Part shown: positions 8,119 through 17,403 of the stretch, piece by piece
How the letters are laid out: every line of letters starts with the position of its first letter
How positions within the stretch are numbered: the first letter of the stretch is position 1
Assembly: GCF_900109945.1 (NCBI RefSeq)
Contig: NZ_FOBX01000012.1
Location: forward strand, 124,001-188,000
Source: Bradyrhizobium sp. OK095
GTDB lineage: Bacteria > Pseudomonadota > Alphaproteobacteria > Rhizobiales > Xanthobacteraceae
Length of the DNA stretch: 64,000 nt
Direction of reading: 5' to 3'
Made by a program: the position numbers and the translations under genes
Notes under the pieces: generated by a model
What the model was told of the DNA's origin: nothing
Databases searched by the model: none
What the model saw: only the letters and a program-made list of their open reading frames with translations

Positions 8119-8589
8119 TCAAGACGACGCGAGCTTCGGCCGGCCGTAGATCGCATCTGCGCGCTTCTCGAACGCAATGGAGAACCGCGCAAACGCGGCA
8201 TCGAACATCGAGCCCATCAGCATCGCCAGCATGCGGCTCCTGAACTCGTAGGCGAGGTAGAAACCGACGTCGCAGACGCCCTCACCTTTGGGCTCGAACG
8301 TCCAGCGATTTTCGAGGTTACTGAACGGACCTTGCAGATATTCGACCTGGATTTTCAGATTGGCGCGATCGAGCGTCACCCTGCTGGTGAAGGATTCCTT
8401 GACCAGCTTGAACGACACCGTCATGTCGGCGACCAGCACCTCGGTGCCATCAGGCTTCGCCATGCGCTGGCGGATCTTCAGCGCGCTGCACAGCGGCACG
8501 AATTCCGGGTAGCGCTCGACGTCGGCGACCAGATCGTACATCTCGGACGCGCTGTGATCGACACGGCGCTTGCTCGAAAATTTGGGCAT
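8119..8589 (-). CDS. RatA/Coq10 family START-domain protein
   Basis: The protein has 156 residues. The opening VDHSASEMYDLVADVERYPEFVPLC is the hallmark of the Coq10/RatA family. Eukaryotic and many bacterial members bind ubiquinone and assist respiration; E. coli RatA was described as a ribosome association toxin, so annotation often reads toxin. Here the gene follows lipA by 6 bases on the same strand, a linkage conserved in Rhizobiales. That favours the quinone or lipid-binding housekeeping role over a toxin, since no antitoxin partner is visible. Confidence 0.88.
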   Translation of the reverse strand: MPKFSSKRRVDHSASEMYDLVADVERYPEFVPLCSALKIRQRMAKPDGTEVLVADMTVSFKLVKESFTSRVTLDRANLKIQVEYLQGPFSNLENRWTFEPKGEGVCDVGFYLAYEFRSRMLAMLMGSMFDAAFARFSIAFEKRADAIYGRPKLASS

Positions 8590-8595
8590 GGCGGT

Positions 8596-9552
8596 TCAGC
8601 GAGCGGTCGCGGCCCGGGCGGCCTTCAGTCTGGCAAAATCCTCGCCGGCATGGTGCGACGAGCGGGTGAGCGGGCTTGCCGACACCATCAGGAAGCCCTT
8701 GGTGTAGGCGACCTTCTCGTAGGACGAGAACTCGTCCGGCGGCACGTAGCGCATCACGGCGTGGTGCTTGCGGGTCGGCTGGAGATATTGCCCGATGGTC
8801 AGGAAATCGACGTCGGCCGAGCGCAGATCGTCCATCACCTGCTGCACTTCGTGGCGCTCCTCGCCGAGCCCGACCATGATGCCGGACTTGGTGAAGATGG
8901 TGGGATCGAGCTCCTTGACCCGCTGCAACAGCCGGATCGAATGGAAATAGCGCGCGCCGGGCCGCACCGTGAGATAGCGCGACGGCACGGTCTCGAGATT
9001 GTGGTTGAAGACGTCGGGCCTCGCCGCAACGACGACCTCCATCGCGCCTTCCTTGCGCAGGAAGTCCGGCGTCAGGATCTCGATCGTGGTCGAGGGGCAC
9101 GCAGCCCGGATCGCGCGGATGGTCTGGGCGAAATGCTCGGCGCCGCCATCAGCGAGATCGTCGCGGTCGACGGACGTGATGACGACATGGGCAAGGCCGA
9201 GCTTGGCGACGGCCTCGGCGACATTCTCGGGCTCAGCTGCATCCAGTGCATTGGGCATGCCGGTCTTGACGTTGCAGAAGGCGCAGGCCCGGGTGCAGGT
9301 GTCGCCCATGATCATGAAGGTCGCGTGCTTCTTGTCCCAGCACTCGCCGATATTCGGGCAGCCCGCCTCCTCGCACACCGTGTGCAGGCCGTTGGCGCGC
9401 ACGATGTTGCGGGTGTCGGCATAGCCGCGGGTGTTGGGCGCGCGCACGCGGATCCAGTCCGGCTTCGGCGGCGAAGCGGAATCAGGGCGATTCACCTTTT
9501 CGGGGTGACGCGGGCGCAACGGGTTCGAGATAGTGTCGACAATAACGACCAT
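8596..9552 (-). CDS. lipA: Lipoyl synthase
   Basis: The protein has 318 residues, full length. It is a radical SAM enzyme that inserts two sulfurs into octanoyl groups on 2-oxoacid dehydrogenase and glycine cleavage proteins. The auxiliary iron-sulfur cluster cysteines are C60, C65 and C71 (CEEAGCPNIGEC). The radical SAM cluster cysteines are C86, C90 and C93 (CTRACAFC). The C-terminal RSSHHAG supplies the conserved cluster-binding serine. It is transcribed with ratA downstream. The 130-base gap to the divergent glycosylase gene should hold both promoters. The usual lpd neighbour is not upstream here. Confidence 0.97.
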   Translation of the reverse strand: MVVIVDTISNPLRPRHPEKVNRPDSASPPKPDWIRVRAPNTRGYADTRNIVRANGLHTVCEEAGCPNIGECWDKKHATFMIMGDTCTRACAFCNVKTGMPNALDAAEPENVAEAVAKLGLAHVVITSVDRDDLADGGAEHFAQTIRAIRAACPSTTIEILTPDFLRKEGAMEVVVAARPDVFNHNLETVPSRYLTVRPGARYFHSIRLLQRVKELDPTIFTKSGIMVGLGEERHEVQQVMDDLRSADVDFLTIGQYLQPTRKHHAVMRYVPPDEFSSYEKVAYTKGFLMVSASPLTRSSHHAGEDFARLKAARAATAR

Positions 9553-9682
9553 GATCTGTCCGGTCTGTTCAGGTCCTACCTAATCGGTCTGCTTGCCTGC
9601 TGCAACCCGGCTCGCGCCGCTTCAGGGAACATGGCAGATATGGGCATTATCCTGCTCTGTTCTCAAGCGATTCTCACCTCGA

Positions 9683-10285
9683 ATGGCTCCAGTCTCGAAA
9701 GCCTCCACACCGCGGCTCGGCAAGGCCCTGAAGCGCGCGTTCTTCGGCCGCAGCGTCCAAGAGGTCGCTCCCGATCTGATCGGTGCGACGATGCTCGTCG
9801 ACGGCGTCGGCGGGATCATCGTCGAGGTCGAGGCCTATCATCATACCGAGCCGGCGGCACACTCCTACAACGGCCCGACACCGCGGAACCAGATCATGTT
9901 CGGCCCGCCCGGCTTCGCCTATGTCTACCGTTCCTACGGCATCCATTGGTGCGTCAACTTCGTCTGCGAGGAGGCAGGCTCGGCCGCTGCCGTGCTGATC
10001 CGTGCGCTGGAGCCGACGCATGGTCTCGCGGCGATGCGCCGCCGCCGCCATGCGGTCGATGTGCACGCGCTGTGCTCGGGCCCAGGCAAACTGACCGAGG
10101 CGCTCGGCATCACCATTGCGCACAACGCCCTGCCGCTGGACCGGCCGCCGATAGCGCTACATGCGCGGACGGAGGAATTCGAGGTCGCGACCGGCATTCG
10201 GATCGGCATCACCAAGGCCGTCGAGCTGCCCTGGCGCTATGGCGTCAAGGGCTCGAAATTCCTCAGCAAGCCGTTTCCGAAATAG
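9683..10285 (+). CDS. 3-methyladenine DNA glycosylase (AAG/MPG family)
   Basis: The protein has 200 residues, the normal length of bacterial AAG-type enzymes, which remove alkylated purines in base excision repair. Recognisable segments are VEVEAYHHTEPAAHSYNGPTPRN, with the catalytic glutamate, FGPPGFAYVYRSYGIHWCVN, and the CSGPGKLTEALGI segment near the C-terminus. The frame is open from 9593, but MAPVSKASTP at 9683 is chosen because the extra residues are not family-like. The gene is divergent from lipA and convergent with valS, whose stop lies 11 bases after its own. Confidence 0.92.
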   Translation: MAPVSKASTPRLGKALKRAFFGRSVQEVAPDLIGATMLVDGVGGIIVEVEAYHHTEPAAHSYNGPTPRNQIMFGPPGFAYVYRSYGIHWCVNFVCEEAGSAAAVLIRALEPTHGLAAMRRRRHAVDVHALCSGPGKLTEALGITIAHNALPLDRPPIALHARTEEFEVATGIRIGITKAVELPWRYGVKGSKFLSKPFPK

Positions 10286-10296
10286 GCCCAAGAGGC

Positions 10297-13173
10297 CTAG
10301 GTGGCCTGCTTCAGCCGCTCCAGCGCCTCCAGCAGCTTGGCCTTGCGGGCAAGCGCGGCTTCACGCTTTTCGCGCTCCTCCTCGACGACCTCCTCGGCCG
10401 CGTTGGCGACGAACTTCTCGTTCGCGAGCTTCGACTCGGCGCGCTTGATGTCGGCATCGGCCTTGCCGATCTCCTTGTCGAGGCGGGTCCGCTCGGCGGC
10501 GACGTCGACGACGCCCTTCAGCGGCAGCGCCGCGACCTCGCCGCGCACGAGGAGCTGGACGGCGCCATCAGGCGCGCGATCGGCGAAGGAGATGTCGGAG
10601 AGCCGCGCCATGCGCTTGATGACGTCGGTCCAGCGCGGCGCGCGTTCCCTCGTCTCAGTCGAAGCACCTGCGAGCACCAGCGCCGTCAGCGTTGCCGGCG
10701 GGATGTTCATCTCGGCGCGCACCGAACGGATCTGGGTGACGAGGTCGATCACCCAGCCGATCTCGGCTTCCGCCTTGGGATCGCTGAAGTCGGCATGGTC
10801 GAAGATCGGCATGATCAGGATCGGAGAGATCAGCGGATCGGTCGGACCGGCCGCGGCCGCCAGCATCGCGAGTTGCTCCGGCGTCGGCTGGGACGGCTTC
10901 AGCGGCCACTCTGCCAACGCGAGCAGGCCGTCGCGTTTGGCCGTCACCTCCCACAGCTCTTCAGTGATGAAGGGCATGAAGGGGTGCAGCAGCCTCAAAA
11001 TCTCGTCGCGCGCCCAGGCCACCATGGCGCGGGTTTCAGCCCTGAGCGGACCGTCTGCGCCGAGGAGCGCAGGCTTTGCGAGCTCGACGTACCAGTCGCA
11101 ATAGATGTTCAGGACGAACCGATACATCGCACTCGCGGCTTCGTTGAAGCTATGCGCTTCAAGGGCCTCGGTCACCTCGCGCGTGGCCTCTGCGGCCTTG
11201 TGTGCGATCCAACGATTCAGCGGCTCCTTGGCCTTCGCCGGCTCGAAACCTTCCGGCACGACGCACTCGTTCATCTCGGCGAAGCGGCAGGAATTCCAGA
11301 GCTTGGTCGCGAAATTGCGATTGATCTCGACAAGCTGCGACGACAGCTTGATGTCATGCGTATGGGCCGCCTCGCGTGCCAACGCAAAGCGGAGAGCATC
11401 GGCGCCGTATTCGTCGATCAGATTGAGCGGATCGATGACGTTGCCCTTCGACTTCGACATCTTGGCGCCCTTCTCGTCACGGACGAGGCGGTGGATGTAG
11501 ACCGTCGAGAACGGCGCCTCCTTCATGAAGTGAAGGCCCATCATCATCATGCGGGCGACCCAGAAGAAGATGATGTCCCAGCCTGTGACCAGCACATTGG
11601 TCGGATAATAGCGCTTCACCTCCGGCGCATCTTCGGGCCAGCCGAGCGTCGAGAACGGCCACAGTGCCGAGGAGAACCAGGTGTCGAGCACGTCCTCGTC
11701 GCGGGTGATGAAGCCTTCGCGCTTGTTGCGGTCGAGCGCCATCTCGCGGCCCTGCTCGGCCGTGATGACCTCCTGCTCGACGTAATAGCCGAGCGCGTGG
11801 CTGACGGCCTCTTCCTCAGTCTCGGCGACGAAGACCTTGCCGTCCGGACCATACCAGGCCGGGATCTGATGACCCCACCAGAGCTGGCGCGAGATGCACC
11901 AGGGCTGGATGTTCTCCATCCACTCGAAATAGGTCTTTTCCCAATTCTTCGGCACGAAGGTGGTTTCGCCCGAACGCACCGCGGCGATCGCTGGCTTGGC
12001 CAGTGTCTTGGCGTCGACGTACCATTGGTCCGTGAGATAGGGCTCGATCACCGTGCCGGAGCGATCACCGTGCGGCACCATGTGGGTATGTGGCTCGATC
12101 CGCTCGACGAAGCCGAACGATTCCAGCCGCTCGACGATGCGCTTGCGCGCCGCGAAGCGATCGACCTTGTTGAACTCCTCGGCGAATTGCGAGGCGCCTT
12201 CCGGCAGGCCGCGCAGATAATCCTCGTTGTCGAGGAGATCGAGGCAGCCTTCCTTGTCGAGCACGCTGATGCGGCGCAGGCCGTGGCGATTGCCGACCTC
12301 GAAATCGTTGAAGTCATGCGCCGGCGTCACCTTCACGGCGCCCGAACCCTTCTCCGGGTCGGAGTAGTCGTCGGCGACGATCTTAATCTTGCGGCCGACC
12401 AGCGGCAGGATCACGTTCTTGCCGACCAGCTTCTGATAGCGCTCGTCGTCGGGATGCACGGCGACGCCGGTATCGCCGAGCATGGTCTCGGGGCGCGTGG
12501 TGGCGACGACGATGAAGGTCGCGGGATCCTCGGGGCTGAAAACCTTGCCCTCGATCGGATAGCGCAGATACCACAGGCTGCTCTTGACCTCGGTCTGCTG
12601 CACCTCGAGATCGGAGATCGCGGTGAGCAGCTTGGTGTCCCAGTTCACCAGCCGCTTGTCCTTGTAGATCAGTCCGTCACGATGCAGCTCGACGAACACC
12701 TTGACGACGGCCTTGGACAGGCCCTCGTCCATGGTGAAGCGCTCGCGCGACCAGTCGCAGGACGCACCCAGCCGCTTGAGCTGGTTGATGATGGTGTCGC
12801 CGCTCTCGGCTTTCCACTTCCAGACCCGCTCCAAAAACTTCTCGCGGCCCATCTCGCGGCGGCCGGGCTGCTGGCGCTCCATCAGCTGGCGCTCGACCAC
12901 CATCTGGGTGGCGATGCCGGCATGGTCGGTACCGGGCTGCCACAACACGTCGCGGCCGCGCATGCGCTCGAACCGGCACAGGATGTCCTGGAGCGTGTTG
13001 TTGAGGGCGTGGCCCATGTGCAGCGAGCCCGTCACGTTCGGCGGCGGGATCACGATGGTGAAGGGTACCGCGTCACGGCGGTCGGGGCGGCCAGCCTTGA
13101 AGGCAAGGCTGTCCTCCCAGACGATGGACATGCGGGCTTCGATATCGGCGGGCTGGTAATTTTTCTCGATCAT
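10297..13173 (-). CDS. valS: Valyl-tRNA synthetase
   Basis: The protein has 958 residues. It is a class I synthetase with PPPNVTGSLHMGHAL (HIGH motif as HMGH, near residue 55) and KMSKSKGN (KMSKS loop). The editing domain lies between them, an anticodon-binding domain follows, and the C-terminus is the usual coiled-coil arm rich in Glu, Lys and Ala. The start MIEKNYQPADIEARM is family-typical. It charges tRNA-Val in the cytosol. popZ lies upstream on the same strand with 129 bases between them, as is common in related genomes. Confidence 0.98.
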   Translation of the reverse strand: MIEKNYQPADIEARMSIVWEDSLAFKAGRPDRRDAVPFTIVIPPPNVTGSLHMGHALNNTLQDILCRFERMRGRDVLWQPGTDHAGIATQMVVERQLMERQQPGRREMGREKFLERVWKWKAESGDTIINQLKRLGASCDWSRERFTMDEGLSKAVVKVFVELHRDGLIYKDKRLVNWDTKLLTAISDLEVQQTEVKSSLWYLRYPIEGKVFSPEDPATFIVVATTRPETMLGDTGVAVHPDDERYQKLVGKNVILPLVGRKIKIVADDYSDPEKGSGAVKVTPAHDFNDFEVGNRHGLRRISVLDKEGCLDLLDNEDYLRGLPEGASQFAEEFNKVDRFAARKRIVERLESFGFVERIEPHTHMVPHGDRSGTVIEPYLTDQWYVDAKTLAKPAIAAVRSGETTFVPKNWEKTYFEWMENIQPWCISRQLWWGHQIPAWYGPDGKVFVAETEEEAVSHALGYYVEQEVITAEQGREMALDRNKREGFITRDEDVLDTWFSSALWPFSTLGWPEDAPEVKRYYPTNVLVTGWDIIFFWVARMMMMGLHFMKEAPFSTVYIHRLVRDEKGAKMSKSKGNVIDPLNLIDEYGADALRFALAREAAHTHDIKLSSQLVEINRNFATKLWNSCRFAEMNECVVPEGFEPAKAKEPLNRWIAHKAAEATREVTEALEAHSFNEAASAMYRFVLNIYCDWYVELAKPALLGADGPLRAETRAMVAWARDEILRLLHPFMPFITEELWEVTAKRDGLLALAEWPLKPSQPTPEQLAMLAAAAGPTDPLISPILIMPIFDHADFSDPKAEAEIGWVIDLVTQIRSVRAEMNIPPATLTALVLAGASTETRERAPRWTDVIKRMARLSDISFADRAPDGAVQLLVRGEVAALPLKGVVDVAAERTRLDKEIGKADADIKRAESKLANEKFVANAAEEVVEEEREKREAALARKAKLLEALERLKQAT

Positions 13174-13302
13174 GGGGCTGGTAGAAAGCCGCGCGCGGGG
13201 CTCAAGTCAACGGAAAGCTCAGCGGCAATAAGGCTTTCCGGCCCGACTGGCAGGTCCAATATGACACAGGAGCAGGGCTTTATCGGGGCCGCGCGGCCTG
13301 GT

Positions 13303-14079
13303 TCAGCGTCCGCCGCGCGAGACTCGCTCGATTTCGGCCTTCACGATGCGTTCGACGAGGCCCGGCAGATTGTCGTCGAGCCAGGATTTCAGCATCGGGC
13401 GCAGCATCTCCTTGACCAGATCCTCCAGCGTCCGCGCGTTGCTGCTGAGCACCGTATGGGCCAGTGAGTTGAAGGCCGATTCGACCGCGGAGACCGTCGA
13501 TTGCGCCAGGATCGGCTGCTGCGGCGGCAATGGCGGGGCATCGAAGTCCACCGGCGCATAGGACGGTGGCGGCGTGGGGCGCGGCGGCGGCGCTTCGGCG
13601 AATTCGAGATCGTCGCGCGGCTCGACCCTGCGGAAACTCGGCGGCGGCGGGGCCGGTGTCGGCTCCGGGTCCACGGCCATCTCGTCGGTCAATTCAAGCA
13701 CGTCGGGCTCGGGCTCCGGCTCGGGTTCCGGAGCTCGAACCTCGGGCGCAGGCGTGGCTGTGTCGAGCCCTGCCAGCAGCGCGTCGATATCGTCCTGGTT
13801 ATTGGATGCATCCACCGGAGGCGCGGGCGGCGGCGGCGCCGGCGCGGGCTTCGCGGCCGGCGGTGGGGCAGGCTTCTCGGCAGCAGGCTTGGCGGGGGCA
13901 ACCTTGGAGGGCGGAATGTCGTTCATCGCCTGCGGTTTTGGCGCAGCAGCAGCTGGCGCCGGCGCGGGCTTCGCAGCTTCTGCCGGCGGCGGCTTCGCCT
14001 CATCGTCGGCAATGATGCGCCGGATCGAGGCCAGAATCTCCTCCATCGAGGGTTCTGTGACCTTTGCTGGCTGCGTCAT
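13303..14079 (-). CDS. popZ: PopZ-like polar organising protein (DUF2497)
   Basis: The protein has 258 residues. The N-terminal segment EPSMEEILASIRRIIADDE is the partner-binding helix of PopZ. The middle (about residues 30-170) is a Pro/Ala/Glu-rich disordered linker. The C-terminal segment LEDLVKEMLRPMLKSWLDDNLPGLVERIVKAEIERV is the oligomerisation domain. PopZ forms a polar scaffold that anchors the chromosome origin and recruits cell-cycle proteins. ATG 14079 is preferred because GGAG lies about 8 bases upstream; an in-frame GTG at 14091 is an alternative. The linker is longer than in Caulobacter, as in other Bradyrhizobiaceae. Confidence 0.92.
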   Translation of the reverse strand: MTQPAKVTEPSMEEILASIRRIIADDEAKPPPAEAAKPAPAPAAAAPKPQAMNDIPPSKVAPAKPAAEKPAPPPAAKPAPAPPPPAPPVDASNNQDDIDALLAGLDTATPAPEVRAPEPEPEPEPDVLELTDEMAVDPEPTPAPPPPSFRRVEPRDDLEFAEAPPPRPTPPPSYAPVDFDAPPLPPQQPILAQSTVSAVESAFNSLAHTVLSSNARTLEDLVKEMLRPMLKSWLDDNLPGLVERIVKAEIERVSRGGR

Positions 14080-14338
14080 CTCCGACTCCACATCATCAAC
14101 GCCCTCGCATGCGTTGTTTTACACCAAGCACGACAGGATTGGCCGGTTCCGGACGGACGCCCCGACATTTTCGTCGCGGCGGCCCGACTTGTCCCCAGTT
14201 CACGGCTCAACGTGCGGCGGTGCGCCCCTGCCCTCGGCACTCAAGCTTTACGCACACGACATCGGGTGCGGGGCGAATCGACCCGCATCCTCTTGGCAAG
14301 GCTATGTCAGGGATTTTGATGAATGCAAGCAAAGCGCT

Positions 14339-14368
14339 GGTCGGCCTCGGCTGTTTGCGAGGCCGACC
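14339..14368 (-). terminator. Probable terminator of the TolC-family gene
   Basis: A perfect 11-base-pair stem (GGTCGGCCTCG with CGAGGCCGACC) and an 8-base loop lie 17 bases past the stop of the TolC-like gene. There is no long T-run on the minus strand, so it may be a weak intrinsic terminator or transcript-end stabiliser. The rest of the gap, 14080-14338, holds no credible gene and should contain the popZ promoter. Confidence 0.6.
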
Positions 14369-14384
14369 GGATCACTACGGGACT

Positions 14385-15788
14385 TTAGCGTCCGTCAGGT
14401 ATCCGCACGCCGGCCCAGCTGTCGCGGATCTGCTGGTAGTGCACGCTCGGATCGTAGACGTTGGTGTTAAGGCCAAGCACCTGAGGCGCGAGACGACCGG
14501 TCGCGTTGAGCACCGAATAGGACGCCACCACGCGGTCGTGCTGGGCAGTGACGAGCGCAACGCGCGCGTTGACCAGCGCCTGCTGCGCGTTGAGCACGTC
14601 GAGCGTGGTGCGCTGGCCGGCCTTGGCTTCTTCGCGCACGCCGTTCAGCGCGATCTCGGAGGCCGTGACCTGAGCCTGTGCGGACTGCACCTGCGCCTTG
14701 CCGGCTTCCAACTGGCCCCAGGCCTGCACAACGTTGGCGCGGGTCTGATCGCGGGTGGTTTCGAGGTTCAGGCGCTGCTGCGCCAGGTTCTCTTTCGATT
14801 GCCGGATCAGCGCATATTCCGCGCCGCCCTGAAAGATCGGAATCGAGGCTGTCGCGATGGCGGACGCGGTATTCGTTCGGAAAACCGACAGGGTCTGCTG
14901 ATAGGCCGTACTGACAGCAGCCTGGACCGTGACCGTCGGCAGCAGCGCGCCTTCGTTGATCTTGACCTGGAGATAGTTGACGTCGATGCCGAACATCGAA
15001 GCCGTGACGTTGGGGTTCTCCACCAGGCTGAGATTGACCGCGGATGCGAGCGTCCCGGGCAGGAAGCGATCGACCGGCGAGCCCGGGGCAAGGTTGGTCG
15101 GCTCGTTGCCGATGATCCGGCGGAAGTTCGCGCGCGTCGTCGTGAGATTCGATTCGGCGGTCAGGGCCTGGGTCCTGCCGGCAGCCAGCTGCGCCTCGGA
15201 TTGCGCCACGTCTGTGCGCGTGACCTCGCCGACGTTAAAGCGATCGCGGGTTTGCTTGAGCGTCTGCTCGAGCACGCGCACGTTGCTGCGCTGAACTTCG
15301 AGCGTTGCCGCATCACGCAAATAGTCCATGTAGCTCGTGGCAGCCTGTAGCAGGACCGTCTGCTCGAGCACACGCAACGCCTCGCGGGACCCCGAGACCT
15401 GACTCTCCGCCACGCGCGTCCTGTTGGCGGTCTGATTGCCGTTGTAGAGCGTCTGGTTGACGGTCAGACTGGCGCTGTTGGACTGGGGGACGCCATAGAA
15501 CGGAGTGCCCTTCTGCGCAGCTTGGGTGTCCTGATATTGATACCCGGTGCCGAGGGTCACATTGACCTTGGGCCGATAGCCCGACAGCGCCTGCGGCACA
15601 TTCTCGTCGGTCGAGCGCACCTGAGCGCGCTGTGCGTTGAGCTGCGGATTGTTCTGATAGGCGCGCACCAGCGCCGCCTCGATCGTATCCGCCAAGGCAG
15701 GCGTCGGCCCTGCAAGCGCCAGCAACAGGACCGAAACAGCAGCTCCGGTGAAGAGCTTCACCCCATGCATCCCTGAAATTCCGTTCAT
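14385..15788 (-). CDS. tolC: TolC-family outer membrane channel protein
   Basis: The protein has 467 residues. A signal peptide (hydrophobic core LLLALAGPTPALA) is followed by DTIEAALVRAYQNNPQLNAQRAQVRSTDENV, the typical first helix of TolC proteins, and two internally repeated helical-barrel halves. TolC trimers form the outer-membrane duct for type I secretion and efflux pumps. A second Met at 15770 (MHGVKLF) is a possible start. The gene is next to pcm, an arrangement common in alphaproteobacteria. This protein differs from the lipoprotein-type channel of the RND operon at 43104-44588. Confidence 0.9.
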   Translation of the reverse strand: MNGISGMHGVKLFTGAAVSVLLLALAGPTPALADTIEAALVRAYQNNPQLNAQRAQVRSTDENVPQALSGYRPKVNVTLGTGYQYQDTQAAQKGTPFYGVPQSNSASLTVNQTLYNGNQTANRTRVAESQVSGSREALRVLEQTVLLQAATSYMDYLRDAATLEVQRSNVRVLEQTLKQTRDRFNVGEVTRTDVAQSEAQLAAGRTQALTAESNLTTTRANFRRIIGNEPTNLAPGSPVDRFLPGTLASAVNLSLVENPNVTASMFGIDVNYLQVKINEGALLPTVTVQAAVSTAYQQTLSVFRTNTASAIATASIPIFQGGAEYALIRQSKENLAQQRLNLETTRDQTRANVVQAWGQLEAGKAQVQSAQAQVTASEIALNGVREEAKAGQRTTLDVLNAQQALVNARVALVTAQHDRVVASYSVLNATGRLAPQVLGLNTNVYDPSVHYQQIRDSWAGVRIPDGR

Positions 15789-15878
15789 TCTAACGCCCGG
15801 CTCGTGCCCGCGAGCTGGGTTACCGTCTACCAGTGGAGTCGTTGCCCCGCCGCAACATAGGACGTGGTCGAGCGCGAC

Positions 15879-15900
15879 GGAACTACCTCAAGGTAGTTCC
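15879..15900. promoter_or_regulatory. 22-base palindrome upstream of tolC (candidate operator)
   Basis: A perfect inverted repeat with 10-base arms (GGAACTACCT, AGGTAGTTCC) and a 2-base centre lies about 90 bases upstream of the TolC-like start and 86 bases past the pcm stop. The symmetry and short spacer look like a dimer-binding site rather than a terminator. The regulator is unknown. Confidence 0.5.
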
Positions 15901-15986
15901 CAGTGGAAACTCTTCACGTGCAGCATCCCGGCCACACTTCTGATTCAGAACGGGATTTTAACAGGCCAAAGCCGCCAAACGGGCCG

Positions 15987-16649
15987 TCAGAAGACGAAGG
16001 CGGCGGCCCGTTCCAGCCCGGGAAGGACCGGGGCTGCGGCATCGAACAGCGCCCGATGGCCGAATTCGCCGTGGGTATGGGTCACGATCATGGCCCGCGG
16101 CGGCCTGGATTCGGCCGACACCCCCACCAGACGCCCGCCCTCCCTAAGCTGCCCGAGCAGCCCCTCCGGCGTCACCTCGGTGGCGCCATTGAGGATGATC
16201 ACATCATAGGGAGCGGCAGATGAATCGCCCTCGGAGCAGGAGGCAGCCTTGCAGGTGACGTTGGCGAGCCCGAGGCTGGCACAAGCGTCCTTAGCCTTCG
16301 CGGCCAGAGCCGAATCGCACTCGGTCGCCGTGACCTGTTTGGCCAGCTTGGCCATCAGCGCGGCGAGATAGCCTGTGGCGCAACCGACCACCAGCACGTT
16401 GTCGCCCTCGCCAATCTCGGCGGCCTGGAGCAGCTTGCCGGTCAGCTGCGGCTTGATCAGGAATCGCTTGGCGCCGCCTTCGCTGACATCAAGGTCGAGG
16501 TCGAGATAGGCCAAGGCCTGCTTGGCCGCGGGCACGAATGCCTCGCGCGGAACCGCGAGCATGGCGTCGAGAACATTGCGATCGGTGACGTCACTGGTGC
16601 GCACCTGGCCATCGACCATTTTGAGGCGCGCGGTCGAGAAACCGGACAT
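15987..16649 (-). CDS. pcm: Protein-L-isoaspartate O-methyltransferase family protein
   Basis: The protein has 220 residues, normal length. It is a SAM-dependent methyltransferase with the glycine-rich motif VLVVGCATGYLAALMA and an upstream ARLKMVDGQVRTSDVTDRNVLDAM segment. The family repairs isoaspartyl residues, but this alphaproteobacterial subgroup next to tolC is shorter and more divergent than E. coli Pcm, so the substrate is inferred. The frame is open to 16772; MSGFSTARLKM at 16649 is chosen because subgroup homology begins there. Confidence 0.85.
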   Translation of the reverse strand: MSGFSTARLKMVDGQVRTSDVTDRNVLDAMLAVPREAFVPAAKQALAYLDLDLDVSEGGAKRFLIKPQLTGKLLQAAEIGEGDNVLVVGCATGYLAALMAKLAKQVTATECDSALAAKAKDACASLGLANVTCKAASCSEGDSSAAPYDVIILNGATEVTPEGLLGQLREGGRLVGVSAESRPPRAMIVTHTHGEFGHRALFDAAAPVLPGLERAAAFVF

Positions 16650-16788
16650 TTGCGGACCCTGAAATGCGGACGATGCCGCTGAGATGAGTTGGCGGCATCT
16701 TTGGAACATGCCCGGCGAAAACGCAACATGGCCGTTGGCCTCGCCGGCCAGCGAATCCGCGACGCGCCGCATCAGGGAGCGGGATGGA

Positions 16789-16968
16789 CTATTCGATCGT
16801 CACCGCGAGGCGGCCGATCAGGGCGGCGACCTCATCCAGCCGTGCCGAATCGGGCGTCTCGACCGCGCGCTTGAGGCAGGCGATGCATTGATCGTCGCTG
16901 AGCTCGGGAATGTCGGCCGGCAGAATCGAGGGAGCCAGTTGGACACGGTCGATCTGGATGTCGGGCAT
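16789..16968 (-). CDS. Small hypothetical protein (59 residues)
   Basis: A reading frame starts MPDIQIDRVQLAPSILPADIPELSDDQC and ends AALIGRLAVTIE. It is preceded by GGAG about 9 bases before the ATG. It is acidic, without membrane span or signal peptide, and has one CIAC pair. I do not recognise the family. It lies alone between pcm and tRNA-Asn. Codon use looks like that of neighbouring genes, which is the main support. Confidence 0.45.
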   Translation of the reverse strand: MPDIQIDRVQLAPSILPADIPELSDDQCIACLKRAVETPDSARLDEVAALIGRLAVTIE

Positions 16969-17182
16969 GGGAATCAGCTCCGTAAAAATCCGGCGCTTGC
17001 GAAGGTCGATTTGAATTGAGTCGATTTGGTGCCGCCCGCGCGGTGGCGAAGCCTTCAGCGTACACATCTGGTTGAACGCGATTCTGCGGCGGATTAGCTG
17101 GACCGCCGTTGAGATCCTGCTCGAACGACATCGCGCGCCACATCAGGGCACGATCTCAAGCCATTGAATTTCAAGCGGAATT

Positions 17183-17257
17183 TGGCTCCCCGGGCAGGAT
17201 TCGAACCTGCGACCATCCGATTAACAGTCGGATGCTCTACCGCTGAGCTACCGAGGA
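17183..17257 (-). tRNA. tRNA-Asn (GTT)
   Basis: The reverse complement folds as a full cloverleaf of 75 bases with encoded CCA. The acceptor arm is TCCTCGG paired with CCGGGGA, the D arm contains AGCTCAGCGGTAGAGC, the anticodon loop is CTGTTAA with anticodon GTT, and the T arm is GCAGGTTCGAATCCTGC. Position 54-56 TTC is intact. Confidence 0.97.
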
Positions 17258-17403
17258 AAAGGCGAACCGTTCGTTCGCGCGCGGCTGCGTATAACAAAGC
17301 CGGTTGCGCTTGCAAAGGACGAATTCGCCATCGTCCGCAACGCATCGAGGAAGGGGCTTCCTGAAGTTCTTGGCGGCCCCTCCTCGGGTCATGAGCGCCG
17401 CAA

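Noticed and set aside
8119..8589. Toxin-antitoxin system suggested by the RatA name
   Set aside because: No antitoxin gene is adjacent, and the lipA linkage and Coq10-like START domain favour a quinone-related housekeeping role.
7978..13467. Plus-strand open frame of 1829 codons
   Set aside because: It lies antisense to glycosyltransferase, ratA, lipA and valS and runs through the 3-methyladenine glycosylase in another frame. Its His/Arg/Asp/Gly-rich translation is what high-GC antisense frames give. No domain or ribosome site.
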